Assembly (NCBI GenBank): GCA_016763895.1
Contig: JAESSV010000082.1
Location: 1-11,175 of the forward strand
Length of the DNA stretch: 11,175 bases
Reading direction: 5' to 3'
From: Magnetovibrio sp.
Lineage (GTDB): Bacteria; Pseudomonadota; Alphaproteobacteria; Rhodospirillales; Magnetovibrionaceae
The position numbers and the translations under genes were made by a program. Positions 6,115 through 11,175 of the stretch are shown here, piece after piece. The notes under the pieces were generated by a model. It saw nothing but the letters and a program-made list of their open reading frames with translations. It was not told the origin of the DNA and did no database searches. Positions within the stretch are counted from its first letter, which is position 1; every line of letters begins with the position of its first letter.

Positions 6115-6522
6115 ATGAATTTAAAAACAACTGCACTCGTCATCGCAATAACGCTTCTCACCGGATGCGCCCGTCCCGGGCTGTATAACTGGGGAGGGTA
6201 TAGCAATTCGATGTATACCTTTTATAAAAACCCTGAGCAAAAGATGCAATTTACCGACACGCTCTTGTCCGTCATCAACACCAATGAAGCTGCGGGTAAA
6301 ACCGTTCCGCCTGGGATTTATGCAGAATATGGATACATGATGTTGGAAACCGGGCAAATGCCGGATGCCGTTATCTATTTCAACAAGGAATCTAAAGCTT
6401 GGCCGGAAGCAAAACCCTTTATGGAAACAATGGTTAAGCTTGCAAAGGGTCACCCCAAAAGCACCTCTTCAAAAGCTCCCATCGGGGCCGCAGATGTAGA
6501 TTTAATCCAAAAGGGAGGATGA
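6115..6522 (+). CDS. DUF4810 domain lipoprotein
   Basis: This 135-residue protein carries signal peptide and lipobox LLTGC followed by ARPGLYNWGGYSNSMYTFYK, the characteristic N-terminal signature of DUF4810 lipoproteins (YxWGxYxxxLYxYYK). The middle (PPGIYAEYGYMMLETGQMPDAVIYFNKESKAW) looks like a single TPR-type helix pair, suggesting protein contacts. The C-terminus is a low-complexity tail. DUF4810 proteins are found beside CsgG-like and DUF799 genes (for example the GNA1162-1164 cluster in Neisseria), so they probably belong to one envelope complex. It starts 2 bases after the previous stop, with only a weak ribosome site, so translation is likely coupled. Confidence 0.88.
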   Translation: MNLKTTALVIAITLLTGCARPGLYNWGGYSNSMYTFYKNPEQKMQFTDTLLSVINTNEAAGKTVPPGIYAEYGYMMLETGQMPDAVIYFNKESKAWPEAKPFMETMVKLAKGHPKSTSSKAPIGAADVDLIQKGG

Positions 6523-6525
6523 TCC

Positions 6526-7179
6526 ATGGTTGTTCGTTTAATCTCGTTATTGTCGATACTGTTTCTCGCCACGGCTTGCCTGCAAACGGTGCCCAAAGAC
6601 TATGCCAGCTTTCGGAACGCAGATCCAAAATCTCTCTTAATCGTACCGGCCGTCAATCGTAGCCTTGAGGTTACGGCCCCGGATTATTTCCTTGCAACCA
6701 TCAGCCGCCCGCTCGCCGAACGTGGATATTACGTTTTCCCCGTTTATTTGGTCAAACGGGTTATGGAAGAAGACGGCATGTCAGACGCCGACATGGTGCA
6801 TGCCGAAGATCCGGTCCAGTTGGCGTCACTTTTCAGTGCGGATGCAATCTTGTATGTCACGATCCAAAAGTGGGAATCTCAGTACGCTGTGTTTGCGACC
6901 AACACTCAAATTGAAATTGATTATGTGATCAAAGATGGAAGCACGGGCGTTGAGCTCTGGAGCCACAATCAAAAAATGAATTACAGCCCCAGTCAAAACA
7001 GTGGTGGCGGCATTGCAGGCCTTATCGCAAATGCAATCACGGCAGCCACAGAAAAAGCAGCGCCAAACTATATCCCCCTGGCTCGCCAAGCCAACGCAGC
7101 AGCTTTCAACCCTCCTCACCAAGGCCTTCCCTCAGGCCCATATGCAAAGGCCTACCAACAAGATATGGCTGATTATTAA
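6526..7179 (+). CDS. DUF799 (GNA1162 family) lipoprotein
   Basis: This 217-residue protein has a signal peptide with lipobox LATAC and a mature domain typical of DUF799/GNA1162: PKSLLIVPAVNRSLEVTAP, LAERGYYVFPVYLVKRVM, ASLFSADAILYVTIQKWES and VELWSHNQK. GNA1162 from Neisseria is a surface-associated lipoprotein with structural likeness to the TolB amino-terminal domain; export or assembly roles have been proposed. The C-terminal part of about 50 residues contains a hydrophobic Gly/Ala segment (GGGIAGLIANAITAATEKAA). A strong GGGAGG (6513-6518) precedes the ATG, 3 bases after DUF4810. It is the last gene of the operon, and its stop overlaps the convergent cytochrome gene by 4 bp. Confidence 0.9.
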   Translation: MVVRLISLLSILFLATACLQTVPKDYASFRNADPKSLLIVPAVNRSLEVTAPDYFLATISRPLAERGYYVFPVYLVKRVMEEDGMSDADMVHAEDPVQLASLFSADAILYVTIQKWESQYAVFATNTQIEIDYVIKDGSTGVELWSHNQKMNYSPSQNSGGGIAGLIANAITAATEKAAPNYIPLARQANAAAFNPPHQGLPSGPYAKAYQQDMADY

Positions 7180-7619
7180 GGCGTCTTATTCATCCGCGCT
7201 TGGCGGGCTTGGGCTTTGAGGCTCCACCGGCTTTTTATGAAGCTTAGGGTCGCCCAGATTTCGCTGTCGGTCATGGATTCTTTAAACGGAGGCATACCGC
7301 TTTTAAAGCCCTTGGGGGCGTTGGCGGCACCACCGTTTTTTGTGTAGTTAAAATTCAGCTTGTCTGGATGATGCCATGTATGACCGCTGTCATCATGTGG
7401 CGGAGCCGGTAAAGTGCCATCCATTTTGGTGGTTTTCCAATTGGCTTGGCCTTCCAAGTTTTTACCATGGCAAGATGCACAATACTTTTGATACAAAGGC
7501 TCGCCCGCGACCACGGCGGCGTTGTTCGAAGCATCTGCGGTGTTAAAATTATCGGAACACGCCGCCAAAGCGAACAGCGCGAGACCCGATAATCCAGATT
7601 TATGTACATTTTTCCTCAT
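7176..7619 (-). CDS. Lipoprotein cytochrome c (mono-heme, class I-like)
   Basis: With the start at ATG 7617-7619 the product is 147 residues. The frame is open further upstream, but this start gives a clean lipoprotein signal (KSGLSGLALFALAAC, Cys21) and is preceded by AAGGAAGG. Heme is bound at CASCH (residues 47-51), and Met109 in SGMPPF is the likely sixth ligand, followed by the usual C-terminal helix (SEIWATLSFIKSRW). Between them lies a His-rich stretch (PPHDDSGHTWHHPDK). The protein is anchored to a membrane facing the periplasm. It lies 14 bases after the multicopper oxidase and is surely co-transcribed, so electron exchange between the two is likely. Its 3' end is the source of the direct repeat also found at 3861-3916. 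Confidence 0.88.
   Translation of the reverse strand: MRKNVHKSGLSGLALFALAACSDNFNTADASNNAAVVAGEPLYQKYCASCHGKNLEGQANWKTTKMDGTLPAPPHDDSGHTWHHPDKLNFNYTKNGGAANAPKGFKSGMPPFKESMTDSEIWATLSFIKSRWSLKAQARQARMNKTP
7180..7226. repeat. Direct repeat copy 2 (3' end of cytochrome c gene)
   Basis: This is the partner of 3861-3916: 13 bp and 29 bp identical, in the same orientation, about 3.3 kb apart. Here it is part of a functional reading frame, encoding on the minus strand the last residues of the cytochrome. The pair brackets the small membrane gene, the lrp remnant and the whole lipoprotein operon. Confidence 0.75.
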
Positions 7620-7633
7620 TTTTTTGCCCTTCC

Positions 7634-9073
7634 TTAAGCCACACGAATGACCGATAACATACCACCAATGACGTGTTCTAAGATATGGCAATGAAAAAGC
7701 CAATCGCCCGGATTATCCGCAACAAAAGCAATTTCAGCCGTCCCACGCGGTTCCATCAAGACCGTATCAACCCACGGCTGGTGCGGTTTGTCCACGCCAT
7801 TGGTTTTTAAAATGCGAAAGGCATGACCGTGCAAATGCATGGGATGGGGAAAACCCGTATCATTGCGCACCGTTATCACGTTGGTCGAGCCCAGCTTGGC
7901 GGTTAAAATTGGCGCCATTGCGGTGGTGTGCGCGGCAACACCGTTCAACGCCCAAACGCGACCGTATTTCACCAATTCACCAATGGGGTAATATGTGCCT
8001 TTGAATTCGGCCCCTTGCATTGACCCCATGGCCCCGCCATCGATGGTGATTTCATGGCGCACGGCGGAGCCCATATCCAATGGGCTGAGCGGATTGTCGG
8101 GAAGAGCCACAACCGGGCCTTGGGCTTTGGCGCGCACGGGTGTGGCGTCTGAATAAACCCCGTCAATCATGCGGTACACTTCACCTTGATACAAATCGTC
8201 GATAACACTGAACGTGTCGCCGGGCTTGCCGGAGCAATCCAAAACCACGTCAACCCGTTGACCGGGGGCGATGATCAATTGATTGTCTTTCGGCAAATGT
8301 GGCTCAACCGGATGACCGTCAAGGGCGATCACATGGGGTTTGTGATGTTCAAACCGCAAAATAAAGATTTTAGCATTGGCAACATTGGCCAAACGAATCC
8401 GAATACGCTCACCCGCACGAACCGGGAATGTTCCGGGAAGCTTGCCATTGACCGTGATGACATTGCCCGTGCGTCCGCCGTGGCTAACATCCATGCCCCG
8501 ACCAAAGTCATTGCGAATCGTGGCGTCTTGGTTAAAGCGCCAATCGTCCAACACCCATGTTTCTTCGCGGTCGACTTTATAAGGCTCTTTTTCATCGATG
8601 ATAAACACACCGCTTAAGCCCTTTGCCATTTGTTCGGACGTGTTCACATGGGGGTGATACCAATACGTCCCCGCGTCTGGGACCCTAAATTCATAGGTGA
8701 AGGATTCCCCCGGCGCGACGGGTTTTTGGCTGATGTCGGGCACACCGTCCATACCAATGGGAATGCGCAGACCATGCCAGTGCACCGTGGTGGGTTCATC
8801 CAGTTTATTTTCGAAATGAATGCGCACGGTGTCGCCTTGGGTGACGCGCAGGGTTTGTCCGGGAATTTGTCCGTTGTAGGAAAACACGGGCGTTTTGCCA
8901 TATTTATCCGGCAAAATGGACGCCTTTGCGGGCTGGGCCTTTAAGGAAAACTCACGGACATTCGGTGTTGCCGCCAAAGAGGGCAGGGGCAACAGCGTTA
9001 AGGCCGCTGAGCCAACAAGGCCCGAAAGTACAGTACGCCGTGAAATAGATTGGGGAAGGTGTATATGTGTCAT
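7634..9073 (-). CDS. Multicopper oxidase, TAT-exported (CueO/laccase-like)
   Basis: This 479-residue enzyme couples one-electron oxidation of a substrate (Cu(I), phenols or similar) to reduction of O2 to water. A twin-arginine signal (ISRRTVLSG, Arg12-Arg13, hydrophobic core to about residue 35) sends it folded to the periplasm. All four copper motifs are present: HWH (98-100), HPH (140-142), HPMHLHGH (His410, His413, His415) and HCHILEHVIGGM (His461, Cys462, His463, His467, Met472). Met472 is the type-1 axial ligand, which suggests a moderate redox potential. There is no Met-rich insertion like that of E. coli CueO. ATG at 9073 follows AAGGTG. It leads a two-gene operon with a cytochrome c and is divergent from gabD. 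The substrate is not predictable; copper or manganese oxidation or laccase activity are options. Confidence 0.93.
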   Translation of the reverse strand: MTHIHLPQSISRRTVLSGLVGSAALTLLPLPSLAATPNVREFSLKAQPAKASILPDKYGKTPVFSYNGQIPGQTLRVTQGDTVRIHFENKLDEPTTVHWHGLRIPIGMDGVPDISQKPVAPGESFTYEFRVPDAGTYWYHPHVNTSEQMAKGLSGVFIIDEKEPYKVDREETWVLDDWRFNQDATIRNDFGRGMDVSHGGRTGNVITVNGKLPGTFPVRAGERIRIRLANVANAKIFILRFEHHKPHVIALDGHPVEPHLPKDNQLIIAPGQRVDVVLDCSGKPGDTFSVIDDLYQGEVYRMIDGVYSDATPVRAKAQGPVVALPDNPLSPLDMGSAVRHEITIDGGAMGSMQGAEFKGTYYPIGELVKYGRVWALNGVAAHTTAMAPILTAKLGSTNVITVRNDTGFPHPMHLHGHAFRILKTNGVDKPHQPWVDTVLMEPRGTAEIAFVADNPGDWLFHCHILEHVIGGMLSVIRVA

Positions 9074-9105
9074 GGCTGCACCTTAAACATTACCAACACG
9101 GGAAG

Positions 9106-9143
9106 GTCAAACGGTTTGTCAAAACAGTATTGATGTTTATACT
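9106..9143 (+). promoter_or_regulatory. gabD promoter with overlapping inverted repeat
   Basis: A sigma70-like promoter reads TTGTCA (9116-9121), 16-bp spacer, TATACT (9138-9143), each hexamer matching consensus at 5 of 6 positions and lying about 36 bases before the gabD ATG. The -35 overlaps a near-perfect inverted repeat GTCAAAC-g-GTTTGTC (9106-9120, one mismatched pair), a plausible operator. On the other strand TTGACA (complement of 9117-9122) could be a -35 for the oxidase gene, but no -10 sits at the right distance. Confidence 0.5.
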
Positions 9144-9178
9144 CTTGGTAAAATAGCTTCCAATATTTGAGGATAAAT

Positions 9179-10630
9179 ATGAAACTTTCAGACACTGCCC
9201 TTCTTCGCCAAAGTGCCTATATTGATGGGGCTTGGGTGAATGCTGACACCGGCGAAACCTTTGACGTTATAAATCCCGCCAGCTTGGCAAAAATCGCCCA
9301 GGTTCCCAAAATGGGCGCACTGGAAACCCGCCGCGCCATTGAAGCTGCGGACAAAGCCTTGCCTGCGTGGCGGTCTAAAACGGCGAAGGATCGCGCTAAA
9401 ATATTGAAAAAATGGTTTGAACTGGTCATGGCGGCCAGCGATGATCTTGCCACCTTGATGACTGCGGAACAAGGCAAGCCGCTCGCCGAAGCCAAAGGCG
9501 AAGTGGTGTATGGCGCATCGTTTATTGAATGGTTTGGTGAAGAAGCTAAACGTTTGTACGGCGACACCATTCCGGCTCCGGCTGCGGATCGCCGCCTGAT
9601 CGTCATTAAAGAACCCATCGGCGTGGTGGCTTCCATTACGCCGTGGAATTTCCCGCTGGCCATGATCACCCGAAAATGTGCGCCCGCCATGGCTGCGGGC
9701 TGTAGCGTTGTCGCCAAACCCGCTGAAGACACACCGCTGAGTGCCTTGGCTTTGGCCGAATTGGCGGATCGCGCCGGCATCCCCAAAGGTGTGTTCAACG
9801 TGGTCACGGGCGACCCCGTTGAGATCGGCGCCGAAATGACGTCAAACCCCATCGTGCGCAAGGTTTCGTTCACCGGGTCCACCAGGGTTGGCAAAATGTT
9901 GATGCGCCAATGTTCCGATACCCTGAAAAAAGTCTCGTTGGAACTGGGCGGGAATGCTCCGTTTATCGTTTTTGACGATGCCGATGTGGATGCCGCAGTC
10001 CAAGGCGCCATGGCGTCTAAATTTCGAAACACCGGGCAAACCTGCGTCTGTGCCAACCGCATATATGTGCAAGACAGCCTTTACGACAGCTTTGTTGAAA
10101 AAATGACTGCCGCCGTCAAAACGCTTAAAGTCGGGGACGGTTTTGAAGACGGCGTGTCCCAAGGCCCGCTGATCAATCAAGCCGCGATCGAAAAAGTCGA
10201 ACGCTTGGTCAAAGACGCCGTGTCCAAAGGGGCAACGGTCGTCACCGGGGGCAATCGTCATGAATTGGGTGGAACATTTTATGAACCGACTTTGTTAACA
10301 AATGTAACCTCAGAGATGGCGTGCACGAACGAAGAAATATTCTGCCCCGTGGCAACCCTGTATCGTTTTGCGAACGAAGCCGATGTGATCGCCCAAGCCA
10401 ACGACACCCGTTATGGCCTGGCGTCGTATTTTTACGCCCGCGACATTGGCCGGGTTTGGCGGGTGGCCGAAGCTTTGGAATACGGCATGGTTAGCATCAA
10501 CGAAGGCGTTGTTTCCACCGAGCTTGCCCCCTTTGGCGGCATTAAAGAATCTGGCCTTGGCCGCGAAGGCGGGGCTCATGGAATTGATGAATTTGTGGAA
10601 ATAAAATACCTGTGCATGGGAGGCCTTTAA
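9179..10630 (+). CDS. gabD: NAD(P)-dependent succinate-semialdehyde dehydrogenase
   Basis: This enzyme oxidises succinate semialdehyde to succinate, the last step of GABA degradation. The start at ATG 9179 (AGGA at 9170-9173) gives 483 residues, almost the same as E. coli GabD. Aldehyde dehydrogenase signatures are complete: TPWNFPLAMITRKCAPA (substrate/NAD site), FTGSTRVGK (cofactor loop), LELGGNAP with general base Glu255, and NTGQTCVCANR with catalytic Cys289; the CVCANR form with paired Cys is typical of GabD. The C-terminus (PFGGIKESGLGREGG) is also characteristic. The gene is cytoplasmic, preceded by its own promoter and separated by one base from glutathione reductase, so the two are an operon. 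Close relatives act on glutarate semialdehyde, so exact substrate is inferred. Confidence 0.95.
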   Translation: MKLSDTALLRQSAYIDGAWVNADTGETFDVINPASLAKIAQVPKMGALETRRAIEAADKALPAWRSKTAKDRAKILKKWFELVMAASDDLATLMTAEQGKPLAEAKGEVVYGASFIEWFGEEAKRLYGDTIPAPAADRRLIVIKEPIGVVASITPWNFPLAMITRKCAPAMAAGCSVVAKPAEDTPLSALALAELADRAGIPKGVFNVVTGDPVEIGAEMTSNPIVRKVSFTGSTRVGKMLMRQCSDTLKKVSLELGGNAPFIVFDDADVDAAVQGAMASKFRNTGQTCVCANRIYVQDSLYDSFVEKMTAAVKTLKVGDGFEDGVSQGPLINQAAIEKVERLVKDAVSKGATVVTGGNRHELGGTFYEPTLLTNVTSEMACTNEEIFCPVATLYRFANEADVIAQANDTRYGLASYFYARDIGRVWRVAEALEYGMVSINEGVVSTELAPFGGIKESGLGREGGAHGIDEFVEIKYLCMGGL

Positions 10631-10631
10631 G

Positions 10632-11175
10632 ATGTCCGAATTTGATTATGACTTAATCACATTGGCGGTGGATCCGGCGGCGTAAGGGCTTCTCGTATGG
10701 CCGCCGAAACCGGAGCCCGGGTGGCAATTGTCGAAGAAAGTCGCATGGGGGGAACCTGCGTCATGCGCGGCTGTGTGCCCAAAAAATTGTTGGTGTACGC
10801 GTCTCATTTCGCCCATGCCTTTGAAGACGCCGAAGGCTTTGGTTGGGATGTGGGCGAGACCTTTTTTGATTGGCCCAAACTGATCGAAAGCAAAAACAAT
10901 GAACTCAACCGTCTGGAAGCCATATACCAACGCCTGTTGCGCGACAGCTCGGTCGATATTTTAGACGGACGCGGCAAAGTCACAGGCCCCAACAGCGTAG
11001 ACGTGGCGGGCAAGACCTATACGGCGAACAAGATTCTGATTGCCACCGGATCATGGCCTCATATCCCCCCCGTTCCCGGGGCCAAAGAAAATGCCATAAC
11101 CTCGAACGAAGCCTTGGATCTGGATCGATTGCCCCAAAAAATCGTCATCGTTGGTGGTGGCTATATTGCGGTGGA
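10632..11175 (+). pseudogene. gor: Glutathione reductase, frameshifted at its 5' end and cut by the window edge
   Basis: Glutathione reductase uses NADPH and FAD to reduce GSSG. ATG at 10632 has a strong GGGAGG (10619-10624) and starts MSEFDYDLIT, but the frame ends at TAA 10683-10685. Moving back one base at 10661 restores the expected FAD-binding motif (IGGGSGGVRAS) and a long open frame to the window edge. It includes the redox-active disulfide in GGTCVMRGCVPKKLLVYAS (Cys codons 10757 and 10772) and the NADPH motif IVGGGYIAV at the end. The GCVPKKLLVYAS form is the plant/alphaproteobacterial type. One base is apparently missing near 10660-10662, most simply an A from ACA-ATT. No downstream start could restore the FAD motif. 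Only about the first 180 residues are in the window. Confidence 0.88.

Noticed and set aside
3861..7226. A live integrative element or transposon between the repeats
   Set aside because: There is no integrase, transposase or terminal inverted repeat in the block, and all intact genes look chromosomal.
8186..8944. Plus-strand ORFs inside the oxidase gene
   Set aside because: They are antisense to a multicopper oxidase with all copper motifs intact and show no protein-like features.
9217..10062. Long 281-residue ORF on the minus strand
   Set aside because: It lies inside gabD on the opposite strand, has no ribosome site and no recognisable domain; it reflects codon bias of the real gene.
10655..10670. 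Programmed -1 frameshift in glutathione reductase
   Set aside because: There is no slippery heptamer or obvious downstream structure, and the family is not known to use frameshifting; a base deletion or sequence error is simpler.
1..11175. CRISPR arrays, tRNA or rRNA genes
   Set aside because: No regularly spaced repeats and no tRNA-like or rRNA-like segments were found on reading both strands.

Overview
The window looks like a piece of an alphaproteobacterial chromosome, probably a marine or aquatic Rhodospirillales-type organism. This is inferred from the plant-type glutathione reductase motif, the long bacteriohemerythrin, the TAT-exported multicopper oxidase and the general codon style; no rRNA or other marker gene is present to prove it. 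Most genes have moderate GC. The hemerythrin stretch (about 773-2050) and parts of 4000-5300 are visibly richer in AT.

Layout. (1) 1-633 (+) is the 3' end of an unrecognised protein running in from outside the window. (2) 773-1852 (-) is a double-domain bacteriohemerythrin cut by one in-frame TAA. (3) 2060-2410 (+) holds a tiny Cys-rich ORF, possibly a deleted zinc ribbon, tightly followed by a GIY-YIG nuclease-family protein. (4) 2390-3277 (-) is an EamA/DMT transporter, divergent from an Lrp/AsnC regulator at 3387-3854 (+); the regulator probably controls the transporter. (5) 3855-4790 is a scar-rich stretch: a direct repeat, a small membrane protein and a shortened second copy of the 3' half of the Lrp gene. 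(6) 4791-7179 (+) is a four-gene lipoprotein operon: CsgG/HfaB-like, a PEGA-like lipoprotein, DUF4810 and DUF799 (GNA1162 family). (7) 7176-9073 (-) is a copper/respiratory pair, a multicopper oxidase followed by a lipoprotein cytochrome c. (8) 9179-11175 (+) is succinate-semialdehyde dehydrogenase followed one base later by glutathione reductase, which carries a 1-base frameshift at codon 10-11 and runs off the window.

How the genes work together. The lipoprotein operon probably builds an envelope-associated assembly related to the CsgG secretion channel. The multicopper oxidase and cytochrome c probably exchange electrons in the periplasm. The gabD-gor pair joins aldehyde oxidation and thiol redox balance.

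The most notable features are structural. A direct repeat made from the 3' end of the cytochrome c gene (3861-3916 and 7180-7226) brackets the block holding the lipoprotein operon. Within that block lies an lrp fragment with an exact 75-bp deletion between TGGCG repeats. Two other genes are broken by single-base events and two short ORFs may also be eroded, so either sequence error or genuine gene decay must be considered.
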